This document shows positions 51,591-60,209 of a DNA stretch of 60,209 nt, piece after piece. The stretch is from Bacilli bacterium (GTDB lineage Bacteria; Bacillota_I; Bacilli_A; RFN20; CAG-826). Made by a program: the position numbers and the translations under genes. The stretch is taken from assembly GCA_017447165.1 (NCBI GenBank), contig JAFSOD010000005.1, positions 1 to 60,209 on the forward strand, given 5' to 3'. The number at the start of each line of letters is the position of its first letter. Position 1 is the stretch's first letter. The notes below the pieces were generated by a model. It had not been told where the DNA came from, did not search any database, and saw only the letters and a list, made by a program, of their open reading frames with translations.

Positions 51591-51915
51591 AATCTAACTC
51601 CTTTTCAATATCTTCAATTTCTTTAATTTCACTAGTATTGAGACACTTTTCTTTGAGTTTTGACGATAATTTAAGTAGTTTCTCACTCTTTTCCAAAAGA
51701 TGTAATTTTGCCTCACATTCATCTAGTTTCTGACAAGATTTCTTAATAGCATCTTCAACCGCTGCTCTAGAGATTTTTCTAGATTCAGCTATCTCACTTA
51801 AAGATAAGTCTACAAGGAAATAATCCCCTACTATTTCTATTTGCTTGTGGGTTAAGAAGTCTTTATAGATGTTAAAAAGTTTAACATAGCGAATTGTTTG
51901 TTCAATCTTCTCCAT
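51580..51915 (-). CDS. ylxM: YlxM family SRP-associated protein
   Basis: A 111-residue helical protein with a sigma-70 region-4-like helix-turn-helix: FNIYKDFLTHKQIEIVGDYF, then LSLSEIAESRKISRAAVEDAI. In Bacillota it binds the signal recognition particle. It overlaps ftsY by 14 bases and ffh by 11 bases, so the three are tightly coupled. The length matches the family. Confidence 0.9.
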   Translation of the reverse strand: MEKIEQTIRYVKLFNIYKDFLTHKQIEIVGDYFLVDLSLSEIAESRKISRAAVEDAIKKSCQKLDECEAKLHLLEKSEKLLKLSSKLKEKCLNTSEIKEIEDIEKELDYGI

Positions 51916-52888
51916 TTTTATCTCCTACACATAACCCATAGATATAACTTTCAAGGTCGAATTCCTTTAAATCAGTCATCTTTTCACCTAAACCAATAAA
52001 GCGAACAGGAACACCTAATTCTTCTCTAATCGCTAAAATAATTCCACCTTTAGAAGTTCCATCCATTTTAGTAATAACCACACCAGTTAAGTCGGTAACT
52101 TCCGCAAAAGCTTTTGCTTGAACCACACCATTTTGCCCAGTTGTGGCGTCAATAATTAAGAATGTTTCATGAGGAGCTCCTGGAATACATTTATTAATGA
52201 CGCGCTTTAATTTGGATAATTCATCCATTAAATATTGTTTGTTATGTAATCTACCAGAAACATCAACGATAACTAAATCAGTTCCTTCTTTCTTAGCTTT
52301 GCTAAGACCGTCATACGCAACTGAACTTGGGTCTGAATTATATGGACCAGTAACTACTTCAATATTTAGTCTATCTCCCCAGATTTGTAGTTGTTCACTT
52401 GCACCAGCTCTAAATGTATCAGCGGCCACTAATAAAACTGACTTTCCTTGGTTTAAATATCGATGTGCTAATTTAGCAATCGTGGTTGTTTTACCAACAC
52501 CATTAACGCCAACTACTAATAAAACAGTTGGTCCTTCGTTAACAAATCTAATATCAGTAAGAGCTTCACCTTTAGCCATATAGCCACTAAAAAGGTGATC
52601 AATTAATAATTCATTTAATTCATCCGCATCATTAATTTTCTTATTACGGCTTTCTTGGAGTAACTCATCAATTACTTTTAAAGTTAAATTAACACCAACA
52701 TCACTTTCAATTAAGATTTCTTCTAATTCTTCAAAATACTCTTGATTTACTTTCTTATACTTCTTGCTTAATTCATTAAGTCTATTAGAAAAATTCTGGC
52801 GTGATTTACTCATTCCTTCGGAATAAGAATCAATATCAGCGTCTTTCTTTCTAGAAAACTTATCTTTCAAAAAAGATAATAATCCCAT
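51902..52888 (-). CDS. ftsY: SRP receptor FtsY
   Basis: A 328-residue GTPase that receives ribosome-SRP complexes at the membrane. G1 is GVNGVGKTTTIAKLAHRY, G3 is DVSGRLHNKQYLMDEL, and G4 is TKMDGTSKGG. It has only a short N-terminal extension, as in other Bacillota, with no long acidic domain. It starts with TAATG overlap to rnc. In many Bacillota smc lies between rnc and ftsY. It is absent here. Confidence 0.96.
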   Translation of the reverse strand: MGLLSFLKDKFSRKKDADIDSYSEGMSKSRQNFSNRLNELSKKYKKVNQEYFEELEEILIESDVGVNLTLKVIDELLQESRNKKINDADELNELLIDHLFSGYMAKGEALTDIRFVNEGPTVLLVVGVNGVGKTTTIAKLAHRYLNQGKSVLLVAADTFRAGASEQLQIWGDRLNIEVVTGPYNSDPSSVAYDGLSKAKKEGTDLVIVDVSGRLHNKQYLMDELSKLKRVINKCIPGAPHETFLIIDATTGQNGVVQAKAFAEVTDLTGVVITKMDGTSKGGIILAIREELGVPVRFIGLGEKMTDLKEFDLESYIYGLCVGDKNGED

Positions 52889-53568
52889 TATAGACTCCTC
52901 TTACTTAATGCATCTTTAGCAGCAGCTTCTTCTGCAGCTTTTTTTGATTTGCCTTGTCCTTTACCAAGAATTAAGCCGTTAAACACTACTTGAGAAACAA
53001 AGGTTCTATCGTGTGGTGGACCAAACTCATCAATGAGTTCGTATCTCACAGCCTCACGATATTCAGACTGCATTTCTTCTTGTAATCTAGTTTTAGCGTC
53101 AATGATGTCATCAAGTTCAGTTTGTTCAACATCTTCATAAAGGATTTTTTCGACGACTTTGTAAGCGACTTCGATACCTTGATCTAAATAAATCGCTCCT
53201 ACAAAAGCTTCAAAAACATCTTCTAAGATTTTGTCGCTTTTTGCTAGTTGGTCTTTAGAGATAGAGTGACCAATACGAATAAATTCGAATATGTTGTATT
53301 TTCTAGAATAATTAGCTAATGATTTAGAACACACTAAATATGATCTAAGTTTAGACATATACCCTTGATCCAACTCTGGACGTAATTTAAAAATTAAATC
53401 AGCAGAAACAAAACCAATCACCGAATCACCAACAAACTCTAACCTTTCATAGTCTTGGTGTTTAGTGTTCAAATCTGAATTACAAGAAGGGTGAGTTAAA
53501 GCAAGTTCGTAATATGAAATATCACGTGGATTAACTTCAAACGAACTTAATAATTCTAATAATTCCAT
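52888..53568 (-). CDS. rnc: Ribonuclease III
   Basis: A 226-residue double-strand RNA endonuclease. The signature YERLEFVGDSVIGFVSADLIF contains the catalytic acids, and EDVFEAFVGAIYLDQG holds the second pair. The C-terminal double-strand RNA-binding domain ends GKGQGKSKKAAEEAAAKDAL. It overlaps plsX and ftsY by 1 base each (TAATG). The length is normal. Confidence 0.97.
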   Translation of the reverse strand: MELLELLSSFEVNPRDISYYELALTHPSCNSDLNTKHQDYERLEFVGDSVIGFVSADLIFKLRPELDQGYMSKLRSYLVCSKSLANYSRKYNIFEFIRIGHSISKDQLAKSDKILEDVFEAFVGAIYLDQGIEVAYKVVEKILYEDVEQTELDDIIDAKTRLQEEMQSEYREAVRYELIDEFGPPHDRTFVSQVVFNGLILGKGQGKSKKAAEEAAAKDALSKRSL

Positions 53569-54539
53569 TATTCTTTAATTCCCTCCTTAATCTTTTCAAT
53601 AATTTTTTCTTGGACTAGTTTATAAGCGACATTAATGGCACATTCAAAAGCGTAGCTATCGGAACTACCATGAGCTTTAACCACTACCCCATTAATTCCA
53701 AGTAACATTGCTCCACCTGTGGACTTATAGTCCATGGTTTCCGTCATTTCTTTAATGCCTTTTCTAACAAAAAGATATCCTAGTTTAGAGAAGAAACTAC
53801 GTTTAAAGGCTGCTTTAATCATATTAGACATCATCTTCGCCATACCTTCACTACTCTTCAAGAAGGTGTTTCCGGTAAATCCATCACAAACCACAACGTC
53901 ACATTCTCCACTTAAAGCGTTTCTAGCTTCAATATTGCCTTTAAAATATGGTTTATCTTTAAGAAGCTTATAAGCGAGTTTACCGCTAGGAGAACCTTTA
54001 CCTTCTTCGGTACCATTACTTAATAAGCAAACTGAAGGATTTTCCACTCCTAAAATATATTTAGAATATAAAGAACCAATAACTGCGAATTGGGCTAATT
54101 CTTCTGGAGAGTTTTCATTGCTTGCTCCAATATCAAGAATCACAACTTTCTTGCCCTTTATTTTAGTTGGAAAAGGAGCAATAAATGCTGCTCTATGAAC
54201 GCCTTCAAGAGTTTTAAGAATCAAAGTTGATAAAGATAAGAATCCACCAGTAGATCCAGCAGATACCATAGCATCAACTTTTCCTTCTTTAGCGTATTGA
54301 CACATTTTATAAATAGAAGACTCTTTCATTCTCATGGCTTCAAGAGGTCCTGCTTCCATGGGAACGACATCAGGAGCGTGGACGATTTCACAAACACCTT
54401 TAAGTTCTTCTAATTCTTTCTCATTGCCAAAGGCAATAAACTCAACTTCTTTGTTCTTTTCTTTAAAACTTTTAATTGCTGGAACGATAACGGAACTTCC
54501 GTTATCTCCACCAGTGCAGTCAATACCAATTCTAACCAT
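53568..54539 (-). CDS. plsX: Phosphate acyltransferase PlsX
   Basis: A 323-residue enzyme that makes acyl-phosphate for PlsY, the first step of phospholipid synthesis in Bacillota. The start RIGIDCTGGDNGSSVIVPAI, the SAGSTGGFLSLSTLIL motif and the GFTGNTFLKSSEGMA region are clear. The usual neighbours fapR, fabD, fabG and acpP are missing, and rnc follows directly. Together with FakA nearby this suggests use of exogenous fatty acids, which is inference. Confidence 0.95.
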   Translation of the reverse strand: MVRIGIDCTGGDNGSSVIVPAIKSFKEKNKEVEFIAFGNEKELEELKGVCEIVHAPDVVPMEAGPLEAMRMKESSIYKMCQYAKEGKVDAMVSAGSTGGFLSLSTLILKTLEGVHRAAFIAPFPTKIKGKKVVILDIGASNENSPEELAQFAVIGSLYSKYILGVENPSVCLLSNGTEEGKGSPSGKLAYKLLKDKPYFKGNIEARNALSGECDVVVCDGFTGNTFLKSSEGMAKMMSNMIKAAFKRSFFSKLGYLFVRKGIKEMTETMDYKSTGGAMLLGINGVVVKAHGSSDSYAFECAINVAYKLVQEKIIEKIKEGIKE

Positions 54540-54593
54540 AATAATTCCTTATTCTTCTTATAAATTAATAATTTATATTCACAATAATATGTA

Positions 54594-56591
54594 TTATACC
54601 TTAATTATCGGTTTATATTCTATACTCTTTGAACAATGTGTTAATAAGTAGCGATATTCTTCACTATTTTTATTAGCAATAATCTTTCTAGCATCATCTC
54701 TAGCAACTACAAAGATTTTAATATCATCAATCATATTCAAATATCTAAAATCAGGGATACCAGATTGCTTAATTCCTACTAACTCACCAGGTCCTCTTAA
54801 GGCTAAATCTTTCTCTGCAATTTCAAAGCCGTCGTTACTAGTTGTAAGTATTTCTAACTTCTCTTTATCTTCAATATCATCAATTGCTAATAAACAGATA
54901 GATTTAGAACCGTCTCTGCCAATTCTACCTCTTAATTGATGTAAAGATGCTAACCCAAAATTATTCGCATCATAAATGACCATGACAGTCGCACTTTTAA
55001 CATCAATTCCGACCTCAATTACTTGGGTAGAAACTAAGATATCTACATTTCCATTAGAGAATTTATCCAACACCTCTTCTTTCTCATTTTGCTTCATTTT
55101 TCCGTGCAAAAGGCCAACTTTTTCCTTATATCGAAGCAAATATCTGGCATAAAGCTTCTCCACTGAATACTTGTCATCTTCACTAAATTCGATTAAAGGA
55201 GCGACGATATAAACCTTTTGATTTTTTGCTAATGCTTTATCGACAACATCAAAGATTTTAGAGTCTTCTGAATTCACTATTTTAGTAATTACGTCCCTTT
55301 TAACATTTGGGAACATATATAAAGTTGAAATCTCTAAATCTCCATAGATTGATAAGGCCAAAGATCTAGGAATTGGAGTAGCAGACATCATAAGTAAATC
55401 AGCGTGTTCTCCTTTATCCATGAGCGCTTTTCTTTGGTTAACACCAAATCGATGTTGTTCATCAATAATCACAAGACCTAAAGAATTATATTTAACAGCT
55501 TTAGCGAATAAAGCATGGGTCCCAATAACAATATCTACAAGCCCATCTTCTATATCTTCATAGATTCTTCTTTTTTCGCTTAACGAAGTTGAACCCACCA
55601 ATAAAGCTACTTTAAGTTTGGTTTCTTTAAATAGTTTTTTTGCGTTTTCATAGTGCTGTCTAGCAAGAGCATCAGTTGGTGCCATTAAAGCGCCTTGATC
55701 ACCTCTTTTATAATTAGCGAATAACGCTATAAAAGACACTAGTGTCTTTCCAGTACCAACATCACCTTGTAGTAATCGATACATTAAAGACGATTGATTC
55801 ATATCTTCAATAATCTCTTTAGAGGCCACTACTTGGTCTTCTGTTAATTTATATGGAAGAGAAGATATAAATTCTTCACAACTAGTTAAATCAATTGGTT
55901 CTTTTTTGATCTTCTGAAGAGATTTATTCTCTTCTTTAATTAATTGATTCTTTAAAGAAAACTCTAAAGCTTCTTCATATTTTAAATAGCGGTATGCTTG
56001 ATGGATATCTTCATAGTTATGAGGTTGATGAGCTTTTCTAAGCGCGTACTCTTTATTACATAAACGGTACTTCTCTCTTAAAGAATAAGGAACTAGACTC
56101 GGTACATGTCCTTTTACCGCCTCTAAAGAGCGATTTACTAAAGTAATATAGTCTTTATTGGCTAAATCCTTAGGGAGTAAATAAACAGGTTTAAGAACCT
56201 TATTATCTTCAATCTTTCCTTTAACAAAATTAATTAGATTAAGCGAATTACGAGCTTTATCATAACTACCAGTAATTGTGTAGTATTCATTAATAGTGAC
56301 TGACTTAGTTAAATATGGTCTATTATAGGCGGTTATTTTAAAGTAAGTGTTTGTGCCTGTTAATACATCAAAAGTTACAATTGTGGTTTTTCTCGCTAAT
56401 ACTTTTTTAGGGCTAGTTACTACTTTCGCATAAATTGTCACTTTCTCTTTATCCACTAAATGTCTTTCATGAGTTAAAGAAAAATCATCATATCGTTTTG
56501 GTAAGTGGTATAAAACGTCATAATAAGAAAAAATACCCATCTTCCCAAGAAGATAGTTCATTCTTTTAGAAGAAGTTAATCTAATGCCCAT
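54594..56591 (-). CDS. recG: ATP-dependent DNA helicase RecG
   Basis: A 665-residue helicase that remodels stalled replication forks. The N-terminal wedge/OB domain is followed by the superfamily 2 motifs: LLQGDVGTGKTLVSFIALFA (I), DEQHRFG (II), MSATPIPR (III), and QVIEVGIDV with QLRGRIGRDG (V and VI). The motor and wedge are complete. It follows fakA after a terminator-like hairpin, in the usual order. Confidence 0.96.
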   Translation of the reverse strand: MGIRLTSSKRMNYLLGKMGIFSYYDVLYHLPKRYDDFSLTHERHLVDKEKVTIYAKVVTSPKKVLARKTTIVTFDVLTGTNTYFKITAYNRPYLTKSVTINEYYTITGSYDKARNSLNLINFVKGKIEDNKVLKPVYLLPKDLANKDYITLVNRSLEAVKGHVPSLVPYSLREKYRLCNKEYALRKAHQPHNYEDIHQAYRYLKYEEALEFSLKNQLIKEENKSLQKIKKEPIDLTSCEEFISSLPYKLTEDQVVASKEIIEDMNQSSLMYRLLQGDVGTGKTLVSFIALFANYKRGDQGALMAPTDALARQHYENAKKLFKETKLKVALLVGSTSLSEKRRIYEDIEDGLVDIVIGTHALFAKAVKYNSLGLVIIDEQHRFGVNQRKALMDKGEHADLLMMSATPIPRSLALSIYGDLEISTLYMFPNVKRDVITKIVNSEDSKIFDVVDKALAKNQKVYIVAPLIEFSEDDKYSVEKLYARYLLRYKEKVGLLHGKMKQNEKEEVLDKFSNGNVDILVSTQVIEVGIDVKSATVMVIYDANNFGLASLHQLRGRIGRDGSKSICLLAIDDIEDKEKLEILTTSNDGFEIAEKDLALRGPGELVGIKQSGIPDFRYLNMIDDIKIFVVARDDARKIIANKNSEEYRYLLTHCSKSIEYKPIIKV

Positions 56592-56597
56592 ATAAAT

Positions 56598-56624
56598 AAA
56601 ATAGCAATCAAACGATTGCTATTC
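56598..56624 (-). terminator. Intrinsic terminator between fakA and recG
   Basis: ATAGCAATC/GATTGCTAT (56601-56622) with a 4-base loop is followed on the minus strand by TTTATTTAT. The fakA stop codon lies inside the stem. Confidence 0.8.
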
Positions 56625-58313
56625 AACACTTATTAAGAATGAGTAGACGTTTTGTTTACCGTCTTTGACATCTATATTAAGATCTGGATATTTTTCTTCG
56701 ATAGTTTTCTTAGCAGGAACGAAGTCTTCTCGCTTCACATCTTCTCCTAAGAAGATTGTAAGAATCGCACTTTCTTCATCGACCATTTTCTCCACCAATT
56801 CCACTAAAGCTTCGAATTTATTTTTCACACCAACAACAATTTCTTTTTCATAAATTCCAATAAAGTCATCTTTTTGAATTCTGATGCCGTTTAGTTCGCA
56901 GTCTCTAATAGAAAAAGTAACTTCTCCAGACTTCACATTCTTTAAGGAATATCTCATATTACGCATATTCTCTTCTGGATCGGTTTCTTGATCTAAAGAC
57001 ATTAAAGCAACGATTCCTTGAGGAATAGTTTTACTAGGAATGACAAAGACATTCTTTCCTTCTTCGCTAGCAATATCCGCAGCCTGAGAAGCAGCCATAA
57101 CGATATTAGAGTTGTTTGGTAAGATAAAGATATTTTCTGCATTAATCTTTCTAATCGCAGATAAGAAATCTTCACTAGATGGGTTCATGGTTTGACCACC
57201 ACTCACAATATAAGTAGCGCCTAATTCTTTAAAATAAGCAGATATACCTTCTCCAGAACTAACAGTAATAACAGCGTTAGTAATCTTTTCTTTTGGAAGT
57301 TCTTGTTCTTCTTCCTTTTTAACAGGTTTAGGTTCTTCTACTAAATCAACATGAAGCTTCACGTTTGCCCCATCCGCTAAAGCGTGATGTTGCTCAGTCA
57401 TATTTTCAATCTTGAGTTTTAAGAACTCACCATATTGTTGAGCGTAGTTAAGAATCTCTCCAGGAGTTAAAGTATGAACATGGACTTTAACAATATCATC
57501 ATCTTTAACGACCACTAAGGAATTACCATGAGCATTAAGCCAATTAGTAAATCTAGATTGATTAAAGATCTTTTTAACAGAATCTGGTCCTAAAGACATA
57601 ATGAATTCAGTACAATAACCAAATTCCTCTTCTTCCATAGCACTAGCGGCAGCAGAAGCAATCGCTCCAGCAGAAACATTATTATCATTTCTTGATACTT
57701 CTTGACCAATACTTGCAAGATACATACCTTCGATGATTCTCACTAATCCAGTTCCACCACTATCAACAACACCAACTTCTTTTAAAATTGGTAAGAGTTC
57801 AGGAGTTCTATTCAAGGAAGCATTAGCCTCTTTTAATAAGATCTCTAATGTCTTTTCAATCGACATTCCTTCTTTGACTTTTCTATTTAAAGCAGCACTA
57901 GATTCTCTAATAACTGTTAAAATAGTACCTTCAACAGGTCTCATAACTGCTTTATAAGCAGTTTCGCTACCAGTTTTAAAGGCTTGTGCTAATAATAAAG
58001 AGTCAATTTCTTCAACACCTTCTAAAACACTAGAAAAGCCTCTAAAGATTTGGGAAGTGATAACGCCAGAATTTCCTCTAGCGCCCATAAGTAAGCCACG
58101 AGAGAAAGTCTTAGCGATAAGATAAGCATTATTTTCTTTAATGCCGTTAATCTCATTAGCCCCACTAGTCATAGTGAGATTCATGTTAATGCCAGTATCA
58201 CCATCTGGAACAGGGAACACGTTTAAAGCATCCACTTCTGGATAATGATTGAATAAATTGTTGCTGGCGCTTATCAAGAATTTCTTTAATGTAAGACCAT
58301 CTATTGTTCTCAT
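56619..58313 (-). CDS. fakA: Fatty acid kinase catalytic subunit FakA (DAK-domain, YloV)
   Basis: A 564-residue protein. The N-terminal DhaL-type kinase domain has NVFPVPDGDTGINMNLTM (the metal-binding Asp cluster) and MGARGNSGVITSQIF with the G-loop. A middle domain and the C-terminal DegV-related region follow (about 330-564). With a FakB fatty-acid-binding partner it phosphorylates exogenous fatty acids, which PlsX can then use. No fakB gene is in this window. No clear ribosome binding site is visible, and a palindrome AGGTTTATATAAACCT (58333-58348) lies just upstream. Confidence 0.9.
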   Translation of the reverse strand: MRTIDGLTLKKFLISASNNLFNHYPEVDALNVFPVPDGDTGINMNLTMTSGANEINGIKENNAYLIAKTFSRGLLMGARGNSGVITSQIFRGFSSVLEGVEEIDSLLLAQAFKTGSETAYKAVMRPVEGTILTVIRESSAALNRKVKEGMSIEKTLEILLKEANASLNRTPELLPILKEVGVVDSGGTGLVRIIEGMYLASIGQEVSRNDNNVSAGAIASAAASAMEEEEFGYCTEFIMSLGPDSVKKIFNQSRFTNWLNAHGNSLVVVKDDDIVKVHVHTLTPGEILNYAQQYGEFLKLKIENMTEQHHALADGANVKLHVDLVEEPKPVKKEEEQELPKEKITNAVITVSSGEGISAYFKELGATYIVSGGQTMNPSSEDFLSAIRKINAENIFILPNNSNIVMAASQAADIASEEGKNVFVIPSKTIPQGIVALMSLDQETDPEENMRNMRYSLKNVKSGEVTFSIRDCELNGIRIQKDDFIGIYEKEIVVGVKNKFEALVELVEKMVDEESAILTIFLGEDVKREDFVPAKKTIEEKYPDLNIDVKDGKQNVYSFLISVE

Positions 58314-58390
58314 AAATTAAATGCTAATTTTTAGGTTTATATAAACCTACGAGTATTCTACTAATGTAATAGAGTTATGTCAAGTTATCA

Positions 58391-59623
58391 CTACTTATGT
58401 AGATTAGCCTGTTCAGTGAAATAATGAATAACATTCATAATTTCAGAACTATTATCGCCATAAGAAATAATCACGTGATTACCGTAACTTTTATTAATTA
58501 ATGGATAAAGTTCTTCATCTTCGATTTTTACTAAAATTTGGGTTCTACAATAATTTGGTAATTTTAAATTTTCTTTGATCTCTCCAGAGATTAATAAAAA
58601 GTTCTTTAAGTCTCTAGAAAGTTTGAAGATGGTGATTTCGCCTTTTGACAATTCACCTCTAACTCCAATACCAAGTCCACTTTCAAAATGAGTCATAAAT
58701 TCAAGTTTATTGGCCATAGATAAAGGTAAAGTACAGTGAGCAAATAAGACTTCATTATCAGAGTTCTCTTTATCGCCAAAAGTAATTCTACTTGGGTTAG
58801 CTTGGAAAGAAACTTTATCAGTGCATGCTTTAATAATTAGCATTGAAAGCATACTAGGAACATCACCTTCGCAAGTAGCGATAATTCCTTCATCGTTAAG
58901 CATCGCTAAAGCTAGACAAGCTGTGTTCTTGTATTCTTCAATTAAATCAAAACATCTAAGGGTAAATCCTTTAAGTTTATAACGTTCAATAATGCGCTTA
59001 AGACCGCTATAAATTGCTAATGCTCCCGTCAAAACCTCATTATTTTGCGCTAATTTCTCATATTTTGCCTGATTTGGAATAGATTCAAGTAAACCCTTAT
59101 CAATCTCCATTTTGAGCTCTTTAGAGGTGATATCGATTAAATTAACGTTATAGATTTTTTTAGCCTCTTCATAGTCTACAAGTGAGGCAATAAGCCAATC
59201 ACTAGGCTTACCAATAACTCCTAAATTCGCTCCAGAAATAAATCTTTTGGCGATCTCAATTTTGGAGATTTCCACGATTGCAGAAGCAATTTCTTTTTCT
59301 TTACCAAAGAGTAAAATGCAGTCTTCTTTATTATTAGATAAGAAGGATTTAATTTCTAAACACGCTGGTAAAGAATTATTTAAACAGTCACTAATTAAAA
59401 TAATTGGGCGAGGTAAGTCTTTTTCCATTTTAATGAAATGCTGTTCGCTACCACCCGTTTCAATAAAGATGACATTAAATAAAGCAGAATCATCACCTTC
59501 CACTAATTCGTAGTCTTTATCAAAAAGTTCATTATTGAGTTCATCAATAAAAGCGTCGCCTTCTTTTTTAAAAGAGGCATTAGGATCTAAAGAATTTGAT
59601 AATCGAATAACATTAATTTTCAT
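58391..59623 (-). CDS. L-fucose/L-arabinose isomerase-like protein
   Basis: A 410-residue protein that resembles the fucose/arabinose isomerase fold. The C-terminal half reads LRCFDLIEEYKNTACLALAM, then EGDVPSMLSMLI and QANPSRITFGDKENSD, with HCTLPLSM and HFESGLGIGV later. This matches the metal-and-substrate region of that superfamily. I cannot tell which sugar it uses, and no transporter or kinase gene is close by. It is the first protein gene after the rRNA operon. Weak similarity leaves room for a non-catalytic role. Confidence 0.6.
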   Translation of the reverse strand: MKINVIRLSNSLDPNASFKKEGDAFIDELNNELFDKDYELVEGDDSALFNVIFIETGGSEQHFIKMEKDLPRPIILISDCLNNSLPACLEIKSFLSNNKEDCILLFGKEKEIASAIVEISKIEIAKRFISGANLGVIGKPSDWLIASLVDYEEAKKIYNVNLIDITSKELKMEIDKGLLESIPNQAKYEKLAQNNEVLTGALAIYSGLKRIIERYKLKGFTLRCFDLIEEYKNTACLALAMLNDEGIIATCEGDVPSMLSMLIIKACTDKVSFQANPSRITFGDKENSDNEVLFAHCTLPLSMANKLEFMTHFESGLGIGVRGELSKGEITIFKLSRDLKNFLLISGEIKENLKLPNYCRTQILVKIEDEELYPLINKSYGNHVIISYGDNSSEIMNVIHYFTEQANLHK

Positions 59624-59678
59624 AAATATACCTCACGAATAATTATAAATTATCTCACTATTATATGGAAATAAAAAA

Positions 59679-59788
59679 GCCCGGCAGCTCGCTATTTTTG
59701 CACTTACGTACTATCTTCACCACTACAGTGCTTAACTTCTGTGTTCGGTATGGGAACAGGTGTGTCCACTGCGCTATCGCCACCAGAC
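59679..59788 (-). rRNA. rrf: 5S ribosomal RNA
   Basis: A 110-base RNA whose ends pair over 10 bp (GUCUGGUGGC with GCUGCCGGGC). The conserved CCCAUACCGAACACAGAAGU is present. A T6 run follows its 3' end. It comes after the 23S gene on the same strand, as in an rrn operon. Confidence 0.95.
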
Positions 59789-59893
59789 TTTTTTTTAGAG
59801 AACTTTGTTCTCTGAAAACTAGATATTATCACATTGATCTCACTAATTAAAGCATTAACATAAATTTTACTTATGGACTTGTTAAAATCTTAG

Positions 59894-60209
59894 AAATTAA
59901 GTCCTCGTTCTATTAGTATTAGTCAGCTGAATGCCTCACGACACTTACACTTCTAACCTATCAACCTCCTAACTTTGGAGGGAACTTACTTCTTGCGAAT
60001 GGGAAGTCTCATCTTATGGTTGGCTTCACGCTTAGATGCTTTCAGCGTTTATCCGTTCCATGGGTAGCTACCCGGCCATGCCACTGGCGTGACAACCGAT
60101 ATACCATTGCCATGTTCAACCCGGTCCTCTCGTACTAAGGTCAAATCCATTCAAACTTCCTGCGCCCACGACAGATAGGGACCAAACTGTCTCACGACGT
60201 TTTGAACCC
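59894..60209 (-). rRNA. rrl: 23S ribosomal RNA, 3' end only
   Basis: The sequence from the window edge down to about 59894 is the last ~316 bases of 23S rRNA. It includes the sarcin-ricin loop (AGTACGAGAGGACC) and the end CTGACTAATACTAATAG. The 5' part continues beyond the window. The exact 3' end is estimated to within a few bases. Confidence 0.95.

Noticed and set aside
59665-59850. Plus-strand frame over the 5S gene
   Set aside because: It is antisense to rRNA.

Overview
Organism. The sequence is AT-rich and gene-dense. Its core gene order (polC-rseP-dxr-cdsA-uppS-frr-pyrH-tsf-rpsB, then xerC-topA-dprA-rnhB-rbgA-lepB-rplS, then ffh-ylxM-ftsY-rnc-plsX-recG-fakA) is the conserved Bacillota order, and PolC-type polymerase, YlxM and RbgA point the same way. 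TGA is used as a stop (for example at the end of rimM), so this is not the Mycoplasma code. Small gene sets, missing neighbours (no smc between rnc and ftsY, no acpP or fab genes beside plsX) and many poorly conserved surface lipoproteins suggest a streamlined Bacilli or Mollicutes-related gut lineage (RF39-like). That placement is inference.

Layout. 1-5.5 kb: the end of an unknown gene, tRNA-Arg, a membrane-anchored surface protein, a metal-efflux operon (ArsR/SmtB repressor plus P1B ATPase) with a duplicated operator, and a NUDIX hydrolase. 5.5-9.8 kb: a decayed prophage with two small HTH proteins, a gene broken by a stop codon, a lysis cassette (XhlA-like and LLH-holin-like), and a serine recombinase that has lost its catalytic domain. 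tRNA-Gly follows. 9.93-15.15 kb: a 5.2-kb integrative element bounded by a 16-bp direct repeat, one copy of which is the 3' end of tRNA-Val. It carries a tyrosine-integrase remnant, a small basic membrane protein, an unknown protein, two lipoproteins and a 749-residue membrane P-loop ATPase. The order resembles the coat, adsorption and assembly module of filamentous phages (inovirus or plectrovirus), so I read it as an inovirus-like prophage. This is the most novel system in the window.

15.3-28.8 kb: a heterodimeric ABC exporter, tRNA-Thr, thyA-folA, and an accessory patch with a broken toxin-antitoxin-like pair, a large Ig-like lipoprotein, a DUF3800 gene with a damaged start and transposase scraps. 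Then come tRNA-Leu(CAA), a MATE exporter, tRNA-Leu(CAG), an acyl-CoA-ligase-like protein with a DUF1624 acyltransferase-like membrane protein, and tRNA-Pro. 28.8-59.6 kb: a core housekeeping superoperon on the minus strand, covering replication, envelope precursors, translation factors, protein secretion and phospholipid synthesis. It is interrupted only by an in-place inversion of rpsP-khpA-rimM-trmD. 59.7-60.2 kb: 5S rRNA and the 3' end of 23S rRNA, both minus strand.

How the parts work together. FakA and PlsX without neighbouring fatty-acid synthesis genes suggest use of host or dietary fatty acids, which CdsA would then carry into phospholipid. Ffh, FtsY, YlxM, LepB and RseP form the secretion and membrane-protein arm that serves the many lipoproteins. 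All seven tRNAs stand at the edges of accessory segments or at operon ends, and one of them is the demonstrated integration site.
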